From Flavobacteriales bacterium (GTDB lineage Bacteria; Bacteroidota; Bacteroidia; Flavobacteriales_F; PHOS-HE28), in the NCBI GenBank assembly GCA_016710965.1, contig JADJTW010000002.1, positions 186,001 through 250,000 of the forward strand: 64,000 nt of DNA, in the 5' to 3' direction. Positions 7,785-16,436 of the stretch are shown one piece after another. The notes beneath the pieces are model-generated. The model was not told the origin of the DNA, did not search any database, and saw only the letters and a list, made by a program, of their open reading frames with translations. Each line of letters begins with the position of its first letter. The stretch's first letter is position 1. The translations under genes and the position numbers were made by a program.

Positions 7785-9931
7785 CGGATGGAGTAGAGCA
7801 CGTCCTTGTCCACAGTGACGGGATACTTGCCGCGCAACTCGCCGATCCACTCCTTCTCCAGGCTGTCCTGGTAGGCAGCGGTGATGAGACCACGCGCCTC
7901 ATCGAGCGTCTTCGGGGTCGGTGGGGTGATCTTCTTCACGTCGGCGATAGTCACATGCCCTTCGCTCACGAGATCGGCGCTCAAGCCGGTCTTCGTGATT
8001 CCCTTCAGCACGGCCTTGTCGGCTTCGGTGAAGGTGCCGCTCTCAATGTTGAGCGCCAGCGCATCGGTCTTGTTCACCGCGTCGGTGATCTGCTTGCCCT
8101 GCTTGCCGGTGCGCAGCATGCTACGCACCTGCTTGGCCACCTTGGCATTGGAGCACACGTACAGATCGGCTTCATAGCGGGTATCCCACATGAATTTCTG
8201 CTGGTTGGCGGCAAGGAAGGCATCGAGCCCGGTGCTGTCCTTCACCGCACGCCCCCACACCTTCTGGTCGGTGAGCTCGAAGAGCAAGATGCCGTCGCGG
8301 TATTCCTTCATCAGCAGACGGAAATCGGTGTACTTCTCCTCGAGGTGCCCGTCCTCGTACGCGAGGATGCGCTCGTTGGCCAGTTCGCCAAGGCGCGCAT
8401 CCACATAGCCCGGAATGGGCACTGCACGCTCCCGCCGCTGCTTTGCTTCCAAATGATCGAGCAGATCACGCTGGGTGACGGTGATGCCAGCGAAGGTGAA
8501 CACGGGCTTGGTGAGCTTCGCCGCCTTGTTGCGGTCGTATGCCCAGCCCTCCATCACCTCGCGCACCACCACGGTGTCTTCCATGGTCTGCGTCATCTCT
8601 TCGTACGGGCGACTGCGAACGGCCAGCATGCGGCCAGCACTGATGGCTCCGGCCAGCTCGCGCTTGTAGCGCACTTTGCCGCGAACGAATGGACCTTCCA
8701 CCACCTGTTTGCGGATCAAGGTGTCGGTGATGGCGTTGCCCTTTGCGAAGATGGTGGTGTCCACCAGCTTGTACACGGCCTTCAGGTTCTTGGGGTAGCT
8801 GGTGAAGCCGTAGTCCTTCTTGAGGCGGTCCAAGAAAGCGGTGCGCGTGATCTCCGCGCGGCTGTCGCGGGCGATCTTGCTCTTGAGCTCGCCCTTGGCC
8901 TGGTCGTACGTAGGAGGCGGGATCACGTCCAGCGATTTGATGATGTGCCAGCCGTAGCGCGATTTCACCGGCGCGCTCACCTGCCCTTTCTCTAATGCGA
9001 AGGCTGCGTCCTCGAACTCCTCGATCATCTTGCCCGTGCCGAACTGGGGCAGTTCGCCGCCCTTGGTATTGGTGCTCTCGTCCTCGCTGTATTTGAGCGC
9101 CGCATCCTCGTATGTCAATGTGCCTTCGGTGATCTGCCGATGGATCTCGCGCGCACGTTGCTCGGCGCTGGCCTGCTTGTCGGCCGGATCGGTATCGGTG
9201 CTGCGCAGCATGATGTGCGCCACCTTCACCTGCCCGCGCGCAGGGCGCTTGCCGGTCACTTTCAGGACGTGGTAGCCGAACTTGGTACGCACCGGTGCGC
9301 TCACCTCGCCCACGGTCGTGCTGTACGCTGCGTTCTCGAAGGCGTACACCATCTGCAAGGCGCTGAACCAGCCCAAGTCGCCGCCGTTCTTGGCTGCGCT
9401 GGGATCATCGCTGCCGCCGGGCGCCTTCGCGATGGAGGCGAAGTCCTCGCCTTTCATCACCCGCTCGCGGATGGCCTTGATGCGGTTCCAGGCGATGAGC
9501 GTATCGGCGGGCGATGCTTCGGGCGCCACCTGGATGAGGATGTGGCTGGCGCGCACTTCCTCCTGGCTGCGGTCGTAGGCCTCGCGCATCAGCTGGTCGT
9601 TCAGTTCCCGATCGATCAGGTACGGGCGCGCCAGTTGCTGGCGGTAGCCATCGAGCTCCTTGCGGAACTTGCTTATGGTATCCATGCCCAGCTTCTCGGC
9701 CTCGCGCACCTTCAGCTTGTAGTTGATGAAGAGCTCCAGGTACTCGTCCAGCGCGGTGTGCGTAACGGCCGCCTCCTTGTTGTTCTTCTTGTAGATGGCT
9801 TCGAACTCGGCCTTGGTCACAGGCTGGCCATCGACGGTCATGAGCACGGGATCGGCGGTGCCGTTCTGGGCAAGGGTGGCCAGCGCGCACAGGGCAAGCA
9901 GTGCGGCGCTCAGGAACTTCATCGGCTTCAT
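7781..9931 (-). CDS. Periplasmic peptidyl-prolyl isomerase with two parvulin domains
   Basis: 716 residues from the ATG at 9931 (a second ATG at 9922 also precedes the signal peptide, which ends LATLAQ). After an N-terminal helical region come two PpiC rotamase domains. The first starts ASHILIQV and includes GGDLGWF and FGYHVLKV. The second starts VAHIMLRS and includes GGELPQFGTGKM and YGWHIIK. The C-terminal half (about residues 330-716) is long, helical and unassigned. A TACATTTG promoter box lies 31 nt upstream. The stop overlaps the next start by 4 nt, so this leads the foldase/MoxR unit. The expected role is folding of outer-membrane and secreted proteins, consistent with the many T9SS cargo genes here. 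Confidence 0.9.
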   Translation of the reverse strand: MKPMKFLSAALLALCALATLAQNGTADPVLMTVDGQPVTKAEFEAIYKKNNKEAAVTHTALDEYLELFINYKLKVREAEKLGMDTISKFRKELDGYRQQLARPYLIDRELNDQLMREAYDRSQEEVRASHILIQVAPEASPADTLIAWNRIKAIRERVMKGEDFASIAKAPGGSDDPSAAKNGGDLGWFSALQMVYAFENAAYSTTVGEVSAPVRTKFGYHVLKVTGKRPARGQVKVAHIMLRSTDTDPADKQASAEQRAREIHRQITEGTLTYEDAALKYSEDESTNTKGGELPQFGTGKMIEEFEDAAFALEKGQVSAPVKSRYGWHIIKSLDVIPPPTYDQAKGELKSKIARDSRAEITRTAFLDRLKKDYGFTSYPKNLKAVYKLVDTTIFAKGNAITDTLIRKQVVEGPFVRGKVRYKRELAGAISAGRMLAVRSRPYEEMTQTMEDTVVVREVMEGWAYDRNKAAKLTKPVFTFAGITVTQRDLLDHLEAKQRRERAVPIPGYVDARLGELANERILAYEDGHLEEKYTDFRLLMKEYRDGILLFELTDQKVWGRAVKDSTGLDAFLAANQQKFMWDTRYEADLYVCSNAKVAKQVRSMLRTGKQGKQITDAVNKTDALALNIESGTFTEADKAVLKGITKTGLSADLVSEGHVTIADVKKITPPTPKTLDEARGLITAAYQDSLEKEWIGELRGKYPVTVDKDVLYSIR

Positions 9932-9962
9932 CAGGCTGAGGGTAAGGGCGTTGAAAGGGTGC

Positions 9963-9970
9963 CAAATGTA
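9963..9970 (-). promoter_or_regulatory. -7 promoter element TACATTTG for the foldase operon
   Basis: Exact TAnnTTTG match 31 nt before the ATG at 9931. No good -33 box was seen. Confidence 0.5.
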
Positions 9971-10083
9971 ACCGTTGGCCTCACGCCCCATCGGGCAGGC
10001 TGCGACGTTAAAAAGATCCAAGCCCGGGCCTGGCAGTTGCCGCCATCAGGACCCTCGTGATCTGCTTATCGGCTGGGGCCTCC

Positions 10084-10275
10084 CTACTCCAGCACCACCC
10101 TCTCGTGCCTGCTCCCCTCCGGATCCGTGAGCTTGATCACGTAGGTGCCGCGCCCGAAGCGCGAGAGGTCGATCTCTTCCACCGTGGCGCCGGTAGGCAG
10201 CAGGCGCTGGTACAGCAATTTGCCCAAGGCATCGTACACGCTGTAGTAGCTCTCGGCCATGAGCGGATCGGCGAA
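10084..10275 (-). pseudogene. Remnant of a T9SS type A sorting domain
   Basis: An open stretch of 63 codons reads FADPLMAESYYSVYDALGK, then a TVEEIDLSRFGRGTYVIKLTD strand pair, ending ERVVLE and TAG at 10084. That is the second half of a T9SS C-terminal sorting domain with no cargo attached. Just before it the same frame reads GRFTL, then an in-frame TAG (10276-10278), and a TAA lies further upstream. No signal peptide or cargo is recoverable before the promoter of the next gene. It looks like the stump of a deleted secreted-protein gene. The 10022-10373 stretch holds only this remnant and the promoter at 10335. Confidence 0.7.
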
Positions 10276-10334
10276 CTATAGGGTGAAGCGGCCGGGAAGG
10301 GGCTCTTACAGGGCTGTTTGCGTTTGAGCGCGTC

Positions 10335-10342
10335 TACATTTG
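10335..10342 (+). promoter_or_regulatory. -7 promoter element TACATTTG
   Basis: Exact TAnnTTTG, 31 nt before the ATG at 10374. Two TTTG tetramers lie at 10317-10320 and 10323-10326, the first at a plausible -33 distance. Confidence 0.55.
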
Positions 10343-10373
10343 GCCGCCTCGCCGTGTGGCGGGTATCGATCGC

Positions 10374-11504
10374 ATGAAGGCCGCGCGCCCCATCACCGTC
10401 GGGATCACGGGCACGGGCTACCCTGAGAAGCGCAACATCATCGACCTGCCCCACGAGGGGGTGCGCTTCGTGCGGCACCGCGATCCGGTGCAATGGCTCG
10501 ACCTCTTGTACTTCAAGGCGACCGGCCGCATCAACGACAGCCTCCATGCGGTACACAACCACCTAGGCTTCGGCCGAGCCGATGTTCTGCACTTCTTCAA
10601 CACAGTCAGCCTATCGCGCACGCCATGGGTGAGCACCTTCGAGACACGCATTCCACGCATATACCAACCGAAGCGCAGGCTTTTCGAAGCGCTCGCACGG
10701 CCCGCTTGCAAGCGTTTGATCGCCATGAGCCAACGTGCGCTACGGATCCAAGACCGCTTGCTCGATGCGCATCACGACGCGAAGAGCGAAGTCCTCGCGA
10801 AGACGATCGTGCTTCATCCTGCGCAGCGTGTACTGATCGGCAGCATCGTGGAGAAGAACCCCGTTGGTGAACATATTAAGCTCGCCTTCGTGGGCCACGA
10901 GTTCTTCCGCAAGGGCGGGCTGCCCACCCTCCGCGCGCTGGATCGGTTGATCGGTGGTGGCGCGCCATTGCACCTGACCATCGTGAGCGACCTGCTCACG
11001 GGCGATCATGTGAGCCAGAGCGGCGCAAGTGAGTTGAACGAGGCGAGTGCGATCATTGCACGGTATCCCGAACGCATCACCCATCACCACCAACTGCCCA
11101 ATGCGGAGGTGATGGCACTGCTACGCCGCACCGATGTGGTGCTCTTGCCCACCCTGCACGACAGCTACGGATACAGCGTGCTGGAAGGCCAGGCCTTAGG
11201 CTGCCCGGTGATCAGCACCGATGTGGCCGCCTTGCCGGAGATCAACGACGATGAACGCGGATGGATGATCCATGCGCCGAAGGATGAGTTGGGTGAAGGG
11301 CTGTGGCGCACGAAGGAGGCGCGCATGTTGTTCTCCACCGCGATCGAAGAACAGCTGACCGCACATCTGGAAGCGATCGTGCGGGATCCGGCGTCGATCA
11401 AAGTGAAAGGCGCGCGGGCATTGGAGCGGATCCGCAAGGACCATGATCCGGGTGATCGGGCACGCGTGCTGGATGGGATCTATGCGGAGGCGATACGCAC
11501 GTAG
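10374..11504 (+). CDS. Glycosyltransferase family 4 (GT-B fold)
   Basis: 376 residues from the ATG at 10374; an upstream in-frame GTG at 10356 is less likely because the promoter box would then be only 13 nt away. The C-terminal half carries GT4 hallmarks: the LAFVGHEFFRKGG strand at the domain junction, then ADVVLLPTLHDSYGYSVLEGQALGCPVI-type sequence with the acceptor-side E of the EX7E motif, and ALPEIND. It likely transfers a nucleotide-activated sugar in the cytoplasm. It stands alone on the plus strand between guaB and the foldases, unlinked to the main polysaccharide locus. Next to the T9SS remnant, it may have arrived by a local rearrangement. Confidence 0.82.
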   Translation: MKAARPITVGITGTGYPEKRNIIDLPHEGVRFVRHRDPVQWLDLLYFKATGRINDSLHAVHNHLGFGRADVLHFFNTVSLSRTPWVSTFETRIPRIYQPKRRLFEALARPACKRLIAMSQRALRIQDRLLDAHHDAKSEVLAKTIVLHPAQRVLIGSIVEKNPVGEHIKLAFVGHEFFRKGGLPTLRALDRLIGGGAPLHLTIVSDLLTGDHVSQSGASELNEASAIIARYPERITHHHQLPNAEVMALLRRTDVVLLPTLHDSYGYSVLEGQALGCPVISTDVAALPEINDDERGWMIHAPKDELGEGLWRTKEARMLFSTAIEEQLTAHLEAIVRDPASIKVKGARALERIRKDHDPGDRARVLDGIYAEAIRT

Positions 11505-11513
11505 ACCTGTGAG

Positions 11514-11552
11514 ACTCCGGGTCGCGCTCGCTGAGCCTCGCTTGCCCGGAGT
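11514..11552. terminator. Possible bidirectional terminator between convergent genes
   Basis: Inverted repeat ACTCCGGG (11514-11521) and CCCGGAGT (11545-11552) with a 23-nt loop that can partly pair. It lies in the 76-bp gap between the converging glycosyltransferase and guaB. No T-run was seen. Confidence 0.4.
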
Positions 11553-11580
11553 GACAACGCGAGAGGTGTGACGCTTCGCG

Positions 11581-13110
11581 TCAGTGATGGCTATAGTTCG
11601 GTGCCTCGCGCGTGATGTACACGTCGTGCGGGTGGCTCTCCTTCATGCCCGCCATGGTGATGCGGATGAAGCGCGCAGCACGCAAGGCCTCCATGTCGGG
11701 CGCACCGCAATAGCCCATGCCGGCACGCAGGCCGCCGACCAGTTGATGCACCACTTCCGCGAGCTTCCCTTTGTAGGGCACCCGGCCGCTGATGCCTTCG
11801 GGCACCAGCTTCTTGATGTCGTCCTCCATGTCCTGGAAGTAGCGGTCCTTGCTGCCCTGCTGCATGGCCTCGATACTGCCCATGCCGCGATAGGTCTTGA
11901 AGCGACGGCCTTCGAGGATGATGGTCTCGCCGGGGCTCTCCTCCACCCCAGCGAACATGCTCCCGATCATCACCGTGCCCGCACCTGCAGCAAGCGCCTT
12001 CACCACGTCGCCGGTGTAGCGTATGCCGCCGTCGGCGATCACAGGCACGCCGCTACCTGCGATAGCGTTGGCACAATCGATGACCGCGGTTAGCTGCGGC
12101 ACGCCCACGCCGGCGATGATGCGCGTGGTGCAGATGCTGCCCGGTCCGATGCCCACCTTCACCGCATCGGCACCCGCCTCGACGAGCGCTTTGGCGGCCT
12201 CCGCGGTCGCGATGTTGCCGGCTACGATCTCCACGGTGGGGAAGCTCTTCTTCGCCTGCTTCACCATGCTGATGACGCCCTTGGTGTGGCCGTGCGCGGT
12301 ATCGATCACCAACGCGTCGACCCCAGCGTCGACCAGCGCCTTGGCTCGCTCCATGGTATCGCCAGCGATGCCGATGGCCGCAGCCACGCGCAAGCGGCCC
12401 AGCTTGTCCTTGCAGGCATTGGGGCGCTGCTTCAGCTTGATGATGTCCTTGTAGGTGATGAGGCCGACGAGCAGGCCGCGGGCATCCACCACGGGCAGCT
12501 TCTCGATCTTGTGGTCCTGCAGGATGTCCTCGGCCTGCAGCATGGTGGTCTCCGGCTTTGCGGTGATGATGTTGCTGTCCGTCATCACCTCGGCGACCGG
12601 GCGGCCCATCTTCTTCTCGAAGCGCAGGTCGCGGTTGGTAACGATGCCCACCAGCATGCCCTTGGCGTCGATCACCGGTATGCCGCCGATCCTGTTCTCG
12701 GCCATCAGCCGCAGCGCGTCGCCCACCGTTGCATGGCGGTCGAGCTTCACGGGATCGAGGATCATTCCGCTCTCGCTTCGCTTCACACGGCGTACTTCGG
12801 CGGCTTGCTCAGCGATCGTTTGGTTCTTGTGTATGACACCGATTCCGCCTTGCTGCGCGATGGCGATGGCGAGCTCGGCACCGGTGACGGTGTCCATGGC
12901 CGCCGAGACGATCGGCACGTTCAGCTTGATGTTGCGGGAGAACTGCGAGCGCACGTCCACCTCGCGCGGAAGCACCTCGCTGTATGCGGGCACCAGCAGC
13001 ACATCATCATAAGTGAGTCCTTCGCCGACGAACTTGTCCTGGGGAAGATGGCCATTCGCCGGAGCCTGCGCGCGAGGCTTCTTCAGCGGTGCGGTAGTGG
13101 ATCGTTCCAT
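11581..13110 (-). CDS. guaB: Inosine-5'-monophosphate dehydrogenase
   Basis: 509 residues. The enzyme converts IMP to XMP with NAD+, the committed step of GMP synthesis. The N-terminal core has EGLTYDDVLLVPAYSEV, followed by two CBS domains (about residues 110-230). The catalytic loop is GIGPGSICTTRI with the active-site Cys. The flap region holds YRGMGSIEAM, and SGRVPYKG follows. The ATG at 13110 was chosen because TACTTTTG ends only 3 nt before it. The frame stays open upstream with a hydrophobic stretch, but that sequence contains the promoter. The protein has about 25 more N-terminal residues than I expect for IMPDH, rich in Pro and Ala. Confidence 0.97.
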   Translation of the reverse strand: MERSTTAPLKKPRAQAPANGHLPQDKFVGEGLTYDDVLLVPAYSEVLPREVDVRSQFSRNIKLNVPIVSAAMDTVTGAELAIAIAQQGGIGVIHKNQTIAEQAAEVRRVKRSESGMILDPVKLDRHATVGDALRLMAENRIGGIPVIDAKGMLVGIVTNRDLRFEKKMGRPVAEVMTDSNIITAKPETTMLQAEDILQDHKIEKLPVVDARGLLVGLITYKDIIKLKQRPNACKDKLGRLRVAAAIGIAGDTMERAKALVDAGVDALVIDTAHGHTKGVISMVKQAKKSFPTVEIVAGNIATAEAAKALVEAGADAVKVGIGPGSICTTRIIAGVGVPQLTAVIDCANAIAGSGVPVIADGGIRYTGDVVKALAAGAGTVMIGSMFAGVEESPGETIILEGRRFKTYRGMGSIEAMQQGSKDRYFQDMEDDIKKLVPEGISGRVPYKGKLAEVVHQLVGGLRAGMGYCGAPDMEALRAARFIRITMAGMKESHPHDVYITREAPNYSHH

Positions 13111-13113
13111 GCA

Positions 13114-13121
13114 CAAAAGTA
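13114..13121 (-). promoter_or_regulatory. -7 promoter element TACTTTTG for guaB, nearly abutting the start codon
   Basis: Exact TAnnTTTG. Its last base is 3 nt from the ATG at 13110, and TTTC lies 20 nt upstream as a possible -33 box. Transcription would start at or next to the ATG, giving a leaderless message. Confidence 0.55.
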
Positions 13122-13202
13122 GGCAGGTGATCGATACAGCCGAAAGCACCAGCAGTGACGCGGTCAGGATGAGGACGATCGGCCGTGATGGATGGCCGAA
13201 GC

Positions 13203-15329
13203 CTACTCGTCGCGCGCGGTGAGAAGAGTGACCGTACCGCGGTTGATCACACGCTTGGTAGTACCGCTGCGCACTTCGCAGTAGTATGCGTAAACGCCGA
13301 TGGGCGCCACCTGGCTGCCCACCACGCCATCCCAGCCTTCATCGGGGTCGTTGGTTTCCCAGATCACCTGGCCCCAGCGGTTGATGATCAGGAACAGGTA
13401 TTCGTCCACATCCACGAACCCAAGCACGGGCTTGAAAACCCCGTTCTCGGAGATGGAACTTCCGACGATAAAGCAGTTGGGGATGTAGACGAGGTCTTCC
13501 TGCGCGGTGCAAGCGATGTTGCTGGCGCTCTTGGCGTCGATACCGGAGGCGTTCCCGGTTTCATGCGTTACCACGTAGTAGCAGAAGCGTCCGCCGCTGG
13601 TGGTCACGAATGCGTTCACATCGTCGGTGTATTCCCAGGGGTCGGCTGGCACGGTGGCGATCAGTTGATAGGCTCCGTCATCCACACTGCGGTAGATATC
13701 ATGACTGCCGATGAGACCGGCCCATTGAATGTAGCCGTTCCACGTGAGGATGTTCTCGCCCGTGAGCGATGAACTGGCGCGCAGCACGATGTTGCTGCCC
13801 ACGTTGCTCGTGACCGACGCATTGCCGCAGCTATCCTGCACTTGCACGCGATAGAGGTAGCCTGTATCGGCGGGTCGCACATCGGTATCGGTCCATTGGA
13901 AGAGCGGCCCTGCTGTGCCAGGCACGGTGGCCATGTACTCGTAAGATCCACCATTCTCCGATCGCTCGATGGTGTAGCTCTGCACTTCGGCGAACTGGTC
14001 CACGCTATCCACCAGCAGGATGCTGCTTTCGCCCGTAACGGTAACGGTGCGCACGTAATTGAACAACGGCTGGGCCGGGTAGGCGGTGAACACACAGGCT
14101 TCGTTCGAGAGCGAAGACGCCAGTCCGACTCCTTCAATGGCCTTGACGATGTAACAATAGTTGTGGCCGGGGTCGGTGTCGTGGAAGTATTGGCTCGCAT
14201 TCCCGGCAACAGTGCCCAAAAGCGCCCATGGTCCGGCATCCATGCGGACGAGTATCTGGTAGGCTTGAGGGGTCCACCCCACATAAGCGGACCAGGACAC
14301 GCGCACCCGGGCGGAGCATCGGTCGTAGTTGAGGACATTGTGGATGGTTGCATGCTGCAGGCCTGTGGCGCTGGTGTTCGGGCTGGGGGGTGTGCCGTGC
14401 TCGCAGGTATCGAACGCTGCAATGACGAAGCCCTCCGAACCGGTGAAGGGGTCGCTCAATGGCCACTCATAGCTCGTATTGTTCTGCCCGAAGATGGTAT
14501 CGATGATGACGCCACCTCCGGGTCCGTTCCAGACGATGATGTAGCCGTCCGTATCGGGCTGCGGACTGGGCGACCAATGGATATTGGACAAGCCAGTGAG
14601 GCTGTCGACCGTGACGTACTCGATCACCGGCACGGATGGCGGAGTAACGTCATTGAAGATCTCGCCATCGCGGTTGCTGAAACTCACGCAGCCCAGTGCA
14701 TCGCCGAGCCCTATGCGGAAGGTGAGCGAGTCCTCGCAGATGTCCACGACCCACTGGTAAGAGAAGGTGTTCGTAGGCACGGTGGCGATCTGCGTCCATG
14801 TGCCGATCGGATGCTCCAACCAGATCGTGAAATCCGTTGCGGCCGTCGGGGCGATGGCCGGGGCGCTCCATGAGAGGTTGGCACTGCCCAAGGGTGTGCT
14901 CTGGAATACCTGAAGGAAGATGGTTGCGATGGTGTCGCTCGGCGTTGAGGTCTCCGGTGGCAGACCGTTCGTGACGCTGGTGAAGTAATAGAACTGCGCT
15001 CCGGTGTTACCACCCGCGCCCAAATGCGTGTAGCTCACCTGTCCCTGCACGAGGACGGTGGAAAGGAGGTTGAAAGGCCCAGCGATATCCGTGGCGTGCC
15101 AGATCTCGTAGTTGCCGAAATCGCCGTTAGGCCATGCCGGCACCGTCCATGTGATCACAACGTCGCCGTTAGGGGACACGGATGCACAATGAGGTATTGG
15201 CGCGATAGGTTGAGCGGTGGCTGTTACCGGAAGCAGCGCAGCCAGCGTCACCAAAAGCGGCAGGAAACTCCTTGGCACGTTGGTAAGACGCTCAAGCAGG
15301 TGGCAATGTTGCCGAGCAGGGTGGCTCAT
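13203..15329 (-). CDS. Secreted surface protein with gliding-motility-type C-terminal domain (T9SS type B)
   Basis: 708 residues. The signal peptide (LLVTLAALLPVTATAQ) is preceded by a 20-residue n-region, so an internal start such as the GTG at 15278 is possible. Residues about 45-610 contain repeated fibronectin-III-like modules with Trp and Tyr-rich strands (for example GDVVITWTVPAW, SANLSWSAPAI, ENILTWNGYIQWAG). The last 95 residues are CHU_C-like: FIVGSSISENGVFKP, then INRWGQVIWETND, EGWDG and PIGVYAYYCEV. Such proteins leave the cell through T9SS and end on the surface. The ATG is 2 nt after the stop of the nitronate monooxygenase gene, so the two are coupled. Confidence 0.85.
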   Translation of the reverse strand: MSHPARQHCHLLERLTNVPRSFLPLLVTLAALLPVTATAQPIAPIPHCASVSPNGDVVITWTVPAWPNGDFGNYEIWHATDIAGPFNLLSTVLVQGQVSYTHLGAGGNTGAQFYYFTSVTNGLPPETSTPSDTIATIFLQVFQSTPLGSANLSWSAPAIAPTAATDFTIWLEHPIGTWTQIATVPTNTFSYQWVVDICEDSLTFRIGLGDALGCVSFSNRDGEIFNDVTPPSVPVIEYVTVDSLTGLSNIHWSPSPQPDTDGYIIVWNGPGGGVIIDTIFGQNNTSYEWPLSDPFTGSEGFVIAAFDTCEHGTPPSPNTSATGLQHATIHNVLNYDRCSARVRVSWSAYVGWTPQAYQILVRMDAGPWALLGTVAGNASQYFHDTDPGHNYCYIVKAIEGVGLASSLSNEACVFTAYPAQPLFNYVRTVTVTGESSILLVDSVDQFAEVQSYTIERSENGGSYEYMATVPGTAGPLFQWTDTDVRPADTGYLYRVQVQDSCGNASVTSNVGSNIVLRASSSLTGENILTWNGYIQWAGLIGSHDIYRSVDDGAYQLIATVPADPWEYTDDVNAFVTTSGGRFCYYVVTHETGNASGIDAKSASNIACTAQEDLVYIPNCFIVGSSISENGVFKPVLGFVDVDEYLFLIINRWGQVIWETNDPDEGWDGVVGSQVAPIGVYAYYCEVRSGTTKRVINRGTVTLLTARDE

Positions 15330-15331
15330 TC

Positions 15332-16285
15332 TCAGGCAAATGGGGCTGGTCCAGCCATCCTAAGGCGGGCAGCTTCGTATTCGTGCATCACGTTCCTGAC
15401 AATATCTCCGGCAGGCAGGATGTCCCGAAGACGGCCGCTCACTTGTCCGATCTCCAGTTCGCCTTCATCCAAGTCCCCCTCGAACATTCCCTTCTTCGCC
15501 CGGCCCCTTCCGAGCAATTCCTTCAACTCCTCAACAGTAGCCTTTCTCGAATAGGCATCCTGCACCCGTTGGTAGAATGAGTTCCGGATCATGCGTACCG
15601 GTGTTATCTCCTTCAATGTGAGGACGGTGTCCCCTTCGGTGCTATGTGCCACACGCTGTTTGAATGCGATATGGCCCGACGACTCCTCCGAGCACACGAA
15701 ACGACTGCCCATCTGCACGGCGTCGGCACCAAGGCTCATGGCGGCCAACATGCTTCGGCCATCGCTTATTCCGCCGGCCGCGATCAGCGGCACCTTGATC
15801 GCATCGCGCACCATGGGCACGAGCACCATGGTGGTCGTCTCCTCCCTCCCATTGTGCCCACCAGCTTCGAAGCCTTCGGCCACCACGGCATCAACGCCTG
15901 CGGCTTCTGCCTTCAACGCGAATTTCACGCTGCTCACCACATGCACCACCGTGATCCCGTGTTCCTTGAGCTGCTTCGTCCACTGGGCCGGATTTCCCGC
16001 TGAGGTGAACACGATGGGCACCTTTTCCTCGACGATGGTAGCCATATGCTTGTCGATGTCCGGGTATAGCATGGGCACATTCACTGCGAAGGGCTTGTCG
16101 GTGGCCGCCTTGCACTTGCGAACATGCTCGCGCAAGACCTCGGGGTACATGCTGCCCGAGCCGATGATCCCAAGCCCACCCGCATTGCTCACCGCACTTG
16201 CCAGCTTCCAACCGCTGCACCAGATCATCCCCGCTTGAATGATGGGATATTGGACCCCAAAGAGCTGCGTGATGCGGTTGGACAT
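15332..16285 (-). CDS. Nitronate monooxygenase (FMN-dependent, 2-nitropropane dioxygenase family)
   Basis: 317 residues from the ATG at 16285, which yields the family-typical start MSNRITQLFG followed by QYPIIQAGM. An ATG at 16294 would add three residues. It is a TIM barrel with FMN-binding features: AGGLGIIGSG near the N-terminus, VVAEGFEAGGHNG, and IAAGGISDGRSM followed by GADAVQMGSRFV. The family oxidises alkyl nitronates; relatives include FabK enoyl-ACP reductases, so the substrate is not fixed by sequence alone. It is divergent from the DUF6089-like gene, each with its own TAnnTTTG box, and coupled to the CHU_C-type gene downstream with no obvious functional link. Confidence 0.88.
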   Translation of the reverse strand: MSNRITQLFGVQYPIIQAGMIWCSGWKLASAVSNAGGLGIIGSGSMYPEVLREHVRKCKAATDKPFAVNVPMLYPDIDKHMATIVEEKVPIVFTSAGNPAQWTKQLKEHGITVVHVVSSVKFALKAEAAGVDAVVAEGFEAGGHNGREETTTMVLVPMVRDAIKVPLIAAGGISDGRSMLAAMSLGADAVQMGSRFVCSEESSGHIAFKQRVAHSTEGDTVLTLKEITPVRMIRNSFYQRVQDAYSRKATVEELKELLGRGRAKKGMFEGDLDEGELEIGQVSGRLRDILPAGDIVRNVMHEYEAARLRMAGPAPFA

Positions 16286-16303
16286 GGCCTCCATGGCGGG
16301 CGG

Positions 16304-16311
16304 CAAATCTA
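16304..16311 (-). promoter_or_regulatory. -7 promoter element TAGATTTG
   Basis: Exact TAnnTTTG match, 18 nt before the ATG at 16285. It forms a divergent pair with the box at 16398. Confidence 0.45.
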
Positions 16312-16397
16312 CCCGCTTGGTCGATGCTTGGGCGCAATGCGTAGGATCGTTGATATCCAAGGCCTTCCCTATATCGTTGGGCCGAAGGGAACTTTGC

Positions 16398-16405
16398 TAA
16401 GTTTG
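16398..16405 (+). promoter_or_regulatory. -7 promoter element TAAGTTTG
   Basis: Exact TAnnTTTG match, 31 nt before the ATG at 16437. A TTG about 20 nt upstream may be the -33 box. Confidence 0.5.
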
Positions 16406-16436
16406 CCCTGTATAACCGCCCCGTTCAAACTCACGC

